From contig JAGAYS010000042.1 in the NCBI GenBank assembly GCA_017940385.1, positions 1-54,900 on the forward strand: DNA of 54,900 nt. The letters run 5' to 3'. Numbering within the stretch: position 1 is the stretch's first letter; each line of letters begins with the position of its first letter. Below are positions 9,001 through 16,235 of this stretch, in pieces. This DNA is from Ruminobacter sp. (lineage in GTDB: Bacteria; Pseudomonadota; Gammaproteobacteria; Enterobacterales; Succinivibrionaceae). The notes beneath the pieces are model-generated. The model saw only the letters and a list, made by a program, of their open reading frames with translations, did no database searches and was not told the origin of the DNA. The translations under genes were made by a program, and so were the position numbers.

Positions 9001-10526
9001 AGTTCATCAAAGCGATCGATACCGTTTCCGGAGTTATAGTCCACGTCAAGAAGAGGTGAGTTCAGCATGGCGTGAGACTCGAAAAGAGTGCTTATCTGCT
9101 TGTAGTACTGGGTGTCCATTTCCAGCTTTCTGCTGATAAGGCTCTGACCGAGTATCGCTCCTGCAAGATAGTTAAGGGTCAGCAGACCGAGAACCAGTCC
9201 TATGGTAACGGCTGGAACGTTGCGTCTTATCTTTTCGCTTTTTGTAAAGTCGGCTCTTCTGTCGAGGAAACCGAGGGATGAGCCAAGTACGCTGCTGACA
9301 AAATATGAACCCTTAAGATGTTCGTGGGATTCGGTCAGCGGAGATTCATCCGTCGTGGCCTGCTTCAGTTCGGCAAAGCCTGAGTCAAAACAGATGCCCT
9401 GATCCGCAGTGGAGCAGAAGTAAACCCCTTCCGTCATGACACACGGTGTACCGGTGTTTGCGGAATTGAAAATTATCTTCAGGTAGTGCCTGAGATTGGA
9501 TCTGAGTGTTTCAACCTGCTGCGGAAAGGTGAATATGTAGGAGGACAGATCTATTCTGCCATTGTCGGTGTAGCTTGCATCAATGATTTTTTTGGAAAGG
9601 AACATGCCTGCGGCAGTTTCCTTCAAATCGGAGATGAAGCTGTCCCACTCCTCCGTGAAACGCTCTTCCTCATAGACTCCGCTGTTGCTGGTGAGACTGA
9701 AGCCCACGGTTCTGTTTCTGCCTGTTCCGGAAACGCCTGAGAAGAATTCTCTGAAGCCGCGGATGCAGTCTGATTTGGTGATGAGCACTCTTACCGGAAT
9801 TCTCATTCTGATTGTTCCGGTTAGACGCAGAAGTTCAGAGGATATCAGTGAGGCCTTTTTCTCGGTAAGGCCTTCATTGTCGGCAAGCAGAGCGTCTGCC
9901 GGAATTGTCAGAATAATGCCGGAGAGCGGTTTGATGCGGTGGGTTTTTTTGATAAGGTCGCATATGGTATACCATTCTGCGGAGGAGCCTCCCATCCAGT
10001 TGTCAAAGAAAATGCGTCCCTTGACGCTAAGGTAAACGCGTTCACTGTTTACATGAAAATTTACGGGTTCCTTTCCGTGGGTGTCGTTTTCATGCAGAAC
10101 GGAATAGGTATTCAGCTGTCCTTCAGTGAACAGGCTGTCCTTTCCGGAGAGAGGTTCGCCGATAACCATGTACCACGGGGTACTGCCTTTTTTTGGACAT
10201 CTTGTACCGATAACCTTTTTGGCCGATGCGAAGAACATTTTGATGAGTTCGGTGTTAGGGGACAGATTCTGCTTACCCTGTTTGTTTTCGTTCTCACCGG
10301 ATACCATTTTGGAAAGGTTGGACCAGATCATTAAATCGTCTTTAAGTGAACGGCGTTCCTTTTTCATCTGGTGCCTGTGTTTAAATCTCTTAACGAGTAT
10401 ATATACTGCAAGTGCCAGAATCAAAAAAAGAATAATGAGTATCACTATTCCCAGCGGATTGCCGAAAAGTGATGTCATAAAATCCTGTGATTCCGTCTGA
10501 ATGTCCGGAGTTGAGGCATTATTCAT
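6012..10526 (-). CDS. tssM: TssM (IcmF) inner-membrane T6SS protein
   Basis: 1504 residues, larger than most TssM (~1100-1200). TssM spans the inner membrane and, with TssL and TssJ, forms the trans-envelope complex. A membrane helix lies at ~24-45 (GIVILIILFLILALAVYILV) and another at ~438-460, before the long periplasmic part. Only one N-terminal helix is clear, whereas many TssM have two. The cytosolic NTPase-like domain between them has a P-loop at 123-130 (GEPLSGKD), where Asp replaces the usual Thr/Ser after Lys, and a base-recognition-like TKSD at ~250-253. The C-terminal beta-rich end contacts TssJ in known systems. It starts two bases after the tssL stop, so they are cotranscribed. 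Confidence 0.93.
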   Translation of the reverse strand: MNNASTPDIQTESQDFMTSLFGNPLGIVILIILFLILALAVYILVKRFKHRHQMKKERRSLKDDLMIWSNLSKMVSGENENKQGKQNLSPNTELIKMFFASAKKVIGTRCPKKGSTPWYMVIGEPLSGKDSLFTEGQLNTYSVLHENDTHGKEPVNFHVNSERVYLSVKGRIFFDNWMGGSSAEWYTICDLIKKTHRIKPLSGIILTIPADALLADNEGLTEKKASLISSELLRLTGTIRMRIPVRVLITKSDCIRGFREFFSGVSGTGRNRTVGFSLTSNSGVYEEERFTEEWDSFISDLKETAAGMFLSKKIIDASYTDNGRIDLSSYIFTFPQQVETLRSNLRHYLKIIFNSANTGTPCVMTEGVYFCSTADQGICFDSGFAELKQATTDESPLTESHEHLKGSYFVSSVLGSSLGFLDRRADFTKSEKIRRNVPAVTIGLVLGLLTLNYLAGAILGQSLISRKLEMDTQYYKQISTLFESHAMLNSPLLDVDYNSGNGIDRFDELMENIPGVTRFNFFTNSKLTLLADRPLPMIYAPTNYLFYDYNNLYHQERQTIYNQMAADMIFFPAATSFTYNLKNNDSYYTEARADALLAFMKLSQVGGDPGILSGRNSRTIRKSLQSIVDYMYPDVSSKVAKELSDITGGNENYSASVIRQILLYKEYYPSINQGIRNLIKQIIEGNAYPESDYQTFKILIKNGNEIKHTAEKFISFTSDISNRDLDQSIEEYMKLHREIYYTINRADYLDRNYAEFLSTFSTPVVAKKDSKDKAEAGKTLDLQRSALFEKSYLDYKNIVNDDFKEFTDYIQNNTERKRYFDSDYSDTSKVLHLQNVAADNITRDYEQTKKRLSSIINSRVYDKIKFGNQEEKYGYRVLADILKLVYTTEDELPLEVKDPEYFESQFKKLESVFALKNRNLKNFMESHKNLENAKDLVNAAQMYLEYAEFVSKVQLSKNLLKHYPDDSSLTRKVADLAMSMNDAADDEDGLFNGMVNFESARRALGYFELDEQYAPKAVESFINPIAYLLQFDSRVKAKAQQKDDKNRIENKSSKLFSQYVENDKRISRIRKSVMLYSDAYVNYWAAFGDSIRPVFYDYSTFHDFTKESRAYEINAQLRDVYNMSYEVLSQIHDSVLSANGQGSRNNALKVIDSRRKLMDLNYNQACTNILNAWTLLPDDVLSANRYVNSLDKKKVRNDFTLVMAQGKSQNTLPWWDSYVRLGIRLLKSEANYSVAASLTEFQNRLYYFPVLRNGNTSGQVIVPEDMQKLRKQLLSFGIGQKKAAGNDTGKNETAASQNPQAEESSDEGVSSIQEPLLNGLKAGRSDISEWVSNVDFILKTFGSTDNPVIAKIAIPNVRTQNALIEKLYGKDYSNAMLRFRYVDIRAGKAAKKRFSTFVNDEDKVIYEDTVDIDSLELDFYRYSDDSKAGAKVAISGRYAPLKLYLDEHLIHLNNDKNNASYVPVNVLSSEGDKGILFLKVYFGQKMLAPEKWPSVENWPALSAY

Positions 10527-10528
10527 TT

Positions 10529-11497
10529 TTATTTGGACTCCTTTTCGCGTACGGTGTCGGATACTGCCGGAGCAGTGCTGTTGCCGCTGAGTTTTTCTGC
10601 CGTTCTCTTGCCGACGGCTTCCCTGTCGTCCGTTCTTCCGTCATACTTAAATTCGTGTGAGGATTCTTCCTTGTTATCACTGTCTGCAGTGATTTCCGGT
10701 TCTATGCCGGAGAGATCCTGTTTTTCGTTGACCGTACCGTATCCGATTCTGTTTTTATCAGAGCCTGCTTGGAATAATTCCTTACCGTCGTCAACAAGAT
10801 AGTCACGGCTCGGGGCGGCCATTTCCAATGCCGACATTATGCTTTTTCTGAAAGGACGGGTGTTGACGTGAATGCTGAGAACATTCAGAATAAAACTGAA
10901 CAGCGCAACAACGATAATGGCTGACAGTATTTTGATTTTATGGGCAAGAAACCATGGCGTATCAGACGGCTCCGTTTCAGTTACCATGTCTGCTGACATC
11001 TCCCGGCACACCATTTCATAACCTGAAGAATATCTGTCATCCAGTTTTTCGAAACAGAGCTGCATGCGTCTGACAACTTCAGCAGGTTCTCTTTTGAATG
11101 CTCCGTCAAAGCCCAGGCCAAGCATGATGTAGTATATGTTCAGAATTTCCGGATCGCTTTCTCCGGCAATGGCTTCATCCAGACAGTCGAAGAATTTGTC
11201 ATCGCCTGACAGTTCATTGTAGCTGTGAGCCACGGGGACGTAATCCTGAGAGAAGGAGAAACCGGATTCCTTAATCGTATAATCGATGAAGAATATGAGC
11301 GGGAATTCAATCTTTCTGTATGCGGAGCTGAGAGCATCGCTTTTTTTAGCGGTGTTCCTGGCATTTTTCAGAAGATGACTTATCTCTGCGGTAAATTCCG
11401 CATATCCAAGTTTGTATCCGTTACGCTCATAAATGTAATAGTTGCAGAGCTTATGCAGTATCGGACTTACAAGCTCATAAATCCCGTTTGGTTCCAT
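10529..11497 (-). CDS. tssL: TssL (DotU/IcmH) inner-membrane T6SS protein
   Basis: 322 residues. The N-terminal ~170 residues form the cytosolic helical DotU domain (YKLGYAEFTAEISHLL, IEFPLIFFIDYTI, EILNIYYIMLGLGFDGAF). A single membrane helix follows at ~188-209, then a ~110-residue polar periplasmic tail. The tail has no peptidoglycan-binding OmpA motif, so wall anchoring, if any, must come from elsewhere. TssL pairs with TssM in the membrane complex and contacts the TssK baseplate. It lies between tssK (14-base gap) and tssM (2-base gap). Confidence 0.93.
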   Translation of the reverse strand: MEPNGIYELVSPILHKLCNYYIYERNGYKLGYAEFTAEISHLLKNARNTAKKSDALSSAYRKIEFPLIFFIDYTIKESGFSFSQDYVPVAHSYNELSGDDKFFDCLDEAIAGESDPEILNIYYIMLGLGFDGAFKREPAEVVRRMQLCFEKLDDRYSSGYEMVCREMSADMVTETEPSDTPWFLAHKIKILSAIIVVALFSFILNVLSIHVNTRPFRKSIMSALEMAAPSRDYLVDDGKELFQAGSDKNRIGYGTVNEKQDLSGIEPEITADSDNKEESSHEFKYDGRTDDREAVGKRTAEKLSGNSTAPAVSDTVREKESK

Positions 11498-11511
11498 TCC
11501 CTAGGTCCTTT

Positions 11512-12888
11512 TTAATTCTCTTCATTTTCCGTCAGCACAAACAGCTTTGCGGTGAATTTGTCGAGAAGAGAATGTGCGCAGTCTATGATCATTGTTTTGT
11601 CATCCAGAATGTAACGCCATATTCTGGCTGATTCATCCTTCATTACCTTAAAGTAGACCGTGTTGCTGTTTTCCAGAGGCAGATAGCGTGGCGGAAATCT
11701 TGAGTAACTCAGCTTGACTCCGCGGACGCGGCTTTCAAGCGAACCTCTGTCGATAAGCCTGAAATTATCCCCGGCTTCAATGTCCTTGAGAAGCTCTCTC
11801 CAGTTGAGTTCTCCTTCAAGGGCTATGTAGAAGTCTGACGCCTTGCTGAGTTCCTCGGCATTGAACCTTGCTTCAAGGTGAGATTCACTGCCGGTGTTTT
11901 CAAAATCAATCTCGATGAATTCAGCCTTTCCTTTGATGTTTACGAGAGATCTTATGGAACGTATTACCTCGTCATAAACGCCGAAAAGGTTGTAATGGTC
12001 ATATCCGCTTAGTTCATGAGTGTCTGAAAGAGGATAAAGCGCCTTAAGTGAAGCCTGAAGATTTGAGAGCACACAGTACAGATCGAATGGCGTGGTTTTG
12101 TCTGGAACCAGCAGATTGTTAAGGGTGTTGATGTATACGTTCAGACATTGGAGCTGCATGATTTTCAGAACGTTGGATCCGGTAGCAAGTGAAGGTACAA
12201 AACCGGAATTTTCAATGTCCGTTAAAAGCTTTGATTTGCAGTTTTTCAGTTCAAAGAAAAGCTCCCTTACCATAGTGAAAAGGTTTGAGGTTCCGGAGAT
12301 AAGAATGGTTGGAGGGGTATAGGTCGATACCTTTTCCAAAACCGGAGTGTTGCTGTTTTCGAGAGTCCATCTCAGTTTCATGATTGGCAGAACGGCACAG
12401 TCAGTGGCTTTTTTAGGATCCGTAATAATCTTAACGTTAAGGCTTCTTTTAAAAACAGTGGTTTCATTGTCACCGGTATTTTCATCGACACAGGTAGTTT
12501 CGTGAAGCAGATAACGGCGCTGTTCGCTGTTGCCGGTTTCATTAAGATTGGAATCCATTACTGAGTAGAACGGTACCGCAAGATAAATGGTTATTTCTTC
12601 GTCTGCATGCTGAATGTCCAGATCGAGTGTGTGCGGCATGACTGCGCAGTTTCCGGGCATGCAAAGGAAAACCCCGTCAGGCATGACTGCCGCCAATGAA
12701 TTGATGACGATTCTTTTTGACTTCAGAGCCTCTGTGTCCACTTCAATGTCACAGATGCCTTCCTTGTAGGGGATGGCAAGGCTTGAGTGTGCATTAAGCG
12801 CGTCATTGATGACACGCTGAAACTGCTGAAAGTGATGAGGCTGCAGAAAGAGCCCTTCACTCCAGTGAAGAAACATTGGAAATTTCAC
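11512..12888 (-). CDS. tssK: TssK baseplate connector
   Basis: 458 residues, close to the family norm (~445). The N-terminus has the diagnostic HWSEGLFLQPHHFQQFQR at residues ~8-25. TssK is a trimeric cytosolic adaptor linking the TssEFG baseplate to TssL/TssM, related to phage receptor-binding proteins. The rest shows the expected shoulder and C-terminal head regions (GVKLSYSRFPPRYLP near 380). It is preceded by a 99-base gap after tssJ that holds a small hairpin, and followed closely by tssL. Identification is firm. Confidence 0.95.
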   Translation of the reverse strand: MKFPMFLHWSEGLFLQPHHFQQFQRVINDALNAHSSLAIPYKEGICDIEVDTEALKSKRIVINSLAAVMPDGVFLCMPGNCAVMPHTLDLDIQHADEEITIYLAVPFYSVMDSNLNETGNSEQRRYLLHETTCVDENTGDNETTVFKRSLNVKIITDPKKATDCAVLPIMKLRWTLENSNTPVLEKVSTYTPPTILISGTSNLFTMVRELFFELKNCKSKLLTDIENSGFVPSLATGSNVLKIMQLQCLNVYINTLNNLLVPDKTTPFDLYCVLSNLQASLKALYPLSDTHELSGYDHYNLFGVYDEVIRSIRSLVNIKGKAEFIEIDFENTGSESHLEARFNAEELSKASDFYIALEGELNWRELLKDIEAGDNFRLIDRGSLESRVRGVKLSYSRFPPRYLPLENSNTVYFKVMKDESARIWRYILDDKTMIIDCAHSLLDKFTAKLFVLTENEEN

Positions 12889-12952
12889 GCTGGCATTCTC
12901 TTCTTTGTTTGTATTTTACATTCCAAAATTCCGGATGGCCGGAAGTGTTATA

Positions 12953-12980
12953 AAACGGCAGGTGACAATCCTCGCCGTTT
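12953..12980 (-). promoter_or_regulatory. Hairpin between tssJ and tssK
   Basis: AAACGGC and GCCGTTT pair across a 14-base loop, followed on the minus strand by a short T-rich run. The tssJ-tssK gap is much longer than most gaps in this operon. The hairpin may be a partial terminator or a processing site that lowers expression of downstream genes. Confidence 0.3.
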
Positions 12981-12987
12981 AGCGCTG

Positions 12988-13665
12988 TCAGTTAGGGGCT
13001 CTTTCCTCCTTCGGCGGAAGCTCCTGACATTTAAGCTCCCTGCCACCGGATTTAACGCAGTTAAGTTCCATATTATGAGGCTGTTTTGCCGTTTCCGGGG
13101 CCTCAGGAAGTTCCTCCTCGGCATCTTCCTTTGTGGTTCTTACTATTCCGGTTCCCACAATTTTGAGGTACAGATCCGGCTGTTCCTCGAAAAACCCCGT
13201 AGGTATCTGATAGGTGAATATGCGGGGATCAAGCTTCGGAGCGGCCGCCCCTTCTTCTCCTTCTTTTTTCTCGGGACCGTAAGGCAGATTGACGATTACA
13301 GCCAGATACTGCGGTGAACGTCCCATGATTTTTTTGTACGCGGGATCGTCTGAACTCAGGGTTTTTACCTTCAGATCATTGTCTGAGAATCTGAAGGTTA
13401 CCGGAGCGTAGTATTTGCGCACCGGACTTTCCGACTCAAAATATCTGTCAATTGAGTAGGTTCCGAGCTTAATGGTGTCCTCGTTCCCGGCCCCGAGTAT
13501 GTCTACCTCAAAGCTGGGATAGTAGCCGTATACCTTGGCCAGATCCTTAGACGGATAGATGCTCACGTCAAAGCTTGCATTGGTCCCCTCAGATGAGGAA
13601 CATCCGACAATCACGGTTGAGAACAGACATGCACATGCAAGAAAAATGTTCTGGTTCAGATTCAT
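12988..13665 (-). CDS. tssJ: TssJ outer-membrane lipoprotein
   Basis: 225 residues. A short lipoprotein signal ends in the lipobox VIVGC, making Cys22 the acylated residue; Ser at +2 fits outer-membrane sorting. The mature part follows the TssJ transthyretin-like pattern (LAVIVNLPYG and IFTYQIPTGFFEEQPDLYLKI). TssJ binds the periplasmic C-terminus of TssM. Compared with typical TssJ (~170-180 aa), it carries an extra acidic then Cys-containing C-terminal tail from ~residue 175 (two Cys near the end could pair). It starts two bases after the preceding gene stops. Confidence 0.88.
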   Translation of the reverse strand: MNLNQNIFLACACLFSTVIVGCSSSEGTNASFDVSIYPSKDLAKVYGYYPSFEVDILGAGNEDTIKLGTYSIDRYFESESPVRKYYAPVTFRFSDNDLKVKTLSSDDPAYKKIMGRSPQYLAVIVNLPYGPEKKEGEEGAAAPKLDPRIFTYQIPTGFFEEQPDLYLKIVGTGIVRTTKEDAEEELPEAPETAKQPHNMELNCVKSGGRELKCQELPPKEERAPN

Positions 13666-13667
13666 TT

Positions 13668-14873
13668 TCAGCCCCTAAAACGTTCAAATTTCTTGTTGCC
13701 TGCATCGTTTAAGGCTTTTTCGGCAGCCTGTTTCATGGATGCATCGTCCGGTACCTTCCCAATAAGCCCCGTAAAGCCTCCGTGACCGATTTTATGATGC
13801 GGAGGTTCCATTTCCGTAAGAAATTCAGACCAGTTGTTGATTCCGAACACTACTTCTCTGCCGATTTCAAAGTACAGCTTCATGCGTTCCTTGAATTCCC
13901 TGGTGCCGCCTTCAGTAAGGGCGCACTTAAGGAGCAGTGAATTAAGTCCGGTAGGAGGGAGCTCCGGAGGAGTTCTGACAATCTGCTCCATGTTCGGCGT
14001 AAGATTGCCGTAGCACCAGAAGGTAAGGAGTGAAAGCAGTCCCTCATGTGTTTCCGGACAGGCATTGCCAAGGTTAATACATCTTGTGGCATTCTCATCC
14101 GTGGGAGCCGTTATTCCGGCATAGACCGCATCCATGGCATTATCAGTCTGTTCCTTAAGTTCTTCCCTGCTTTTTGAAGGAACAGCCGCCTTAATGGTTT
14201 CAACGGTTTTCTTTCTGATGGCTTCAATTTTTGCGTCGAGTTCTCTTTTCATCTGGAAAACAGGTGATTTTTCCTCGTTTACAAATGCAGGTTCCTTAAA
14301 TTCTTCGACTTTTTTTATGGCATCCGCAAGCATTTCCTCGGGATCCATGCCGACGATGCTTTTGAACTTCTCATAAATATTTTTACGAAGTTCCATATGC
14401 CTTTCCCATATTCCGGGAGGCAGCATTTTAATAAGTTCCTCGTTTTTCGCCTTAATTGCGGAAATTTCCTGTTGCAGCTTTATGTAGTCGGGATTTGTTT
14501 TGTAGTCCATCTTTTCTGGTTCAGGCATTTTGGCCCATTCCGGAAGTTCAGGATTCTTGTGCGTGCCGATGTCCGATATGTCTCTCGGTTCAAAAGGAAT
14601 TTCGAAAAGTTCGTTTTTGACGCTGAGCACGCAACAGTATCCCCACCATGCCAGAGCCCGCTGGTGCAGGTTGAATGCCAGAAATTCACTGGCTTTCTGA
14701 TAGTTTTCAGCCAGGGCAAGCTGCTTAAGGAAGTCTTCCGCCAGCGGATGTTCATCTGCGGTTTTTCTTAATTCAAAAGGTACCTTGTAGCGGCAGTTCT
14801 CAACCACCTCGGCAACGGTTCTGTACTTTAGCAGAACAAAGTGCTCATTGAGCCAGTCTAGTTTATCAGGCAT
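13668..14873 (-). CDS. Unrecognised T6SS-cluster protein (possibly DUF6931-like)
   Basis: 401 residues, no signal peptide or membrane helix. Residues ~60-90 hold an aromatic motif (HQRALAWWGYCCVLSV) that recalls, without certainty, the T6SS-linked DUF6931 family. Residues ~125-250 are highly charged and predicted helical, possibly coiled coil. A third part (~265-330) has helices around EGLLSLLTFWCYGNLTP and LPPTGLNSLLLKCALTEG, followed by a Gly/His segment (PPHHKIGHGGFTGLIG). It lies in the operon between tssG and tssJ, two bases from tssJ, so it should be made with the baseplate and membrane complex. It may be a structural accessory. No function is assigned. Confidence 0.6.
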   Translation of the reverse strand: MPDKLDWLNEHFVLLKYRTVAEVVENCRYKVPFELRKTADEHPLAEDFLKQLALAENYQKASEFLAFNLHQRALAWWGYCCVLSVKNELFEIPFEPRDISDIGTHKNPELPEWAKMPEPEKMDYKTNPDYIKLQQEISAIKAKNEELIKMLPPGIWERHMELRKNIYEKFKSIVGMDPEEMLADAIKKVEEFKEPAFVNEEKSPVFQMKRELDAKIEAIRKKTVETIKAAVPSKSREELKEQTDNAMDAVYAGITAPTDENATRCINLGNACPETHEGLLSLLTFWCYGNLTPNMEQIVRTPPELPPTGLNSLLLKCALTEGGTREFKERMKLYFEIGREVVFGINNWSEFLTEMEPPHHKIGHGGFTGLIGKVPDDASMKQAAEKALNDAGNKKFERFRG

Positions 14874-15197
14874 AAAAATCTCCGAACAGTTACTGTTATC
14901 ATAATCTTATACGCAAGTTATTGTACAGACAGGGATTTACGGGTTTTACAATTTTGAGAATACAGTCACAGTGGTTATTTTCGGCAGATTTTTCACGTGC
15001 CCGGCGGGTTTGAAAAATGCTGATTCAGAAAGATGAGGACGGAACTCCGTACCTCCATAATTGAAGAAGATGTGTATACGTAAACAGGATTTTTTCCTGA
15101 AGTATTTCGGTAACTGAGGCTGTTCATCCGGTTTAAACGGAACCTGCGGGGCATACGGGGCGTTAGTAAAAATTCCCCGGTCGCCTCAAAACGGTGG
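14874..15197. other. Gap between tssG and the unrecognised T6SS protein gene
   Basis: 324 bases in an otherwise compact operon. No clear hairpin terminator or promoter is seen. A stop-free minus-strand frame runs from 15185 to 14946 in the same frame as tssG (after two stops) and encodes about 79 protein-like residues, including NAPYAPQVPFKPDEQPQL, but has no ATG. It may be a decayed gene fragment. Confidence 0.35.
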
Positions 15198-16235
15198 TCA
15201 GGAGGGAACTTTCTTGAAGAATCTGTGCATCATGATGGATGTCATGTTGATGCTGACGGTCGTAATGCCTTTACCCTGACTTGAATTGAGGTGGGTTCCG
15301 TGTCCCAAAGCCTTGGTACCGTCAAGATAAAGCTCCCTGACAGTTCCTGCGTCTATTTTCAGTTCGGTATGGACGGTGAGAGGTCTGTTGAGATAGGAGG
15401 AGATGATTTCATACATCTGTCTGAAGTTAGGTGTCCCGGGCATATAGTCAAGACTCTCTTTATAATTTATGGGGCCGATTTCCACGATAATGTCCTGTGT
15501 CCGAGTGGTATATCTGCTTCCTATCTGGGCATTGAGTCCCAGTACGGAGGTATCTCTGTTTCCAAGATGCATCCTAACCTCTTTCGGGATGAAATGCGTT
15601 TTTTCCACAAATTCCCTGATGTTTATATGTATGCCAAAATATGATTTGAGGATGTTTTCCAGCCCGAGAGCCGAGCGTCTTCCGTGAAGAAACTCTGCCG
15701 TGAAGGCAAATTGGGCATATTCCGGAAGACTTGTGATCTTTTTGTATCCCTGACGGTTGAAGCTTCTGAAGAAGTTCATGAGAGTCGGATCCTCTCTGTC
15801 AAAACATACCGGCATTTCACACATGCTGAAGGCACGGTAGTAGAGGGACAGGAAACGGTGATTTATGATGTCAAGAAAACGTCTGGTCGTGGCATCATAG
15901 TCATTGATGTTCTGATGGTAAATAAAATCGGTAAGCTCAAGGGGCATTGGACCGTTTGGTCCAAGAAGTCCGAAGAAATAAACAAGAACCTCATAAATTC
16001 CGTACCGGCCTTCGGCTGATTTTTTGGTCACCGAATGAATGTCTGAATCAGTATGTTTCAGAAAAGGCATCTGACCGAATCGTAATGCTTCGGCATTCGG
16101 ATGGTGTGCCGTACCAATGCGCGGCAACTCCTTCATCTGATTTTCCAGAAGGCGGACAAGGTAGAAAAAGTCGGCTTCCGTGCTGCCGTCATCTTCTTTT
16201 GCCAGGGATTTAATTATTCCATCAAGTTCTTGCAT
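15198..16235 (-). CDS. tssG: TssG baseplate protein
   Basis: 345 residues, normal family length. TssG clamps two TssF copies and one TssE in the baseplate wedge. Typical features are FFYLVRLLE near the N-terminus, AEALRFGQMPFL, and YGIYEVLVYFFGLLGPNGPMPLELTDFI at ~80-107. The C-terminal half shows the beta-rich pattern ending in LGHGTHLN. Its start overlaps the tssF end by 22 bases, implying translational coupling. Identification is firm. Confidence 0.93.
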   Translation of the reverse strand: MQELDGIIKSLAKEDDGSTEADFFYLVRLLENQMKELPRIGTAHHPNAEALRFGQMPFLKHTDSDIHSVTKKSAEGRYGIYEVLVYFFGLLGPNGPMPLELTDFIYHQNINDYDATTRRFLDIINHRFLSLYYRAFSMCEMPVCFDREDPTLMNFFRSFNRQGYKKITSLPEYAQFAFTAEFLHGRRSALGLENILKSYFGIHINIREFVEKTHFIPKEVRMHLGNRDTSVLGLNAQIGSRYTTRTQDIIVEIGPINYKESLDYMPGTPNFRQMYEIISSYLNRPLTVHTELKIDAGTVRELYLDGTKALGHGTHLNSSQGKGITTVSINMTSIMMHRFFKKVPS

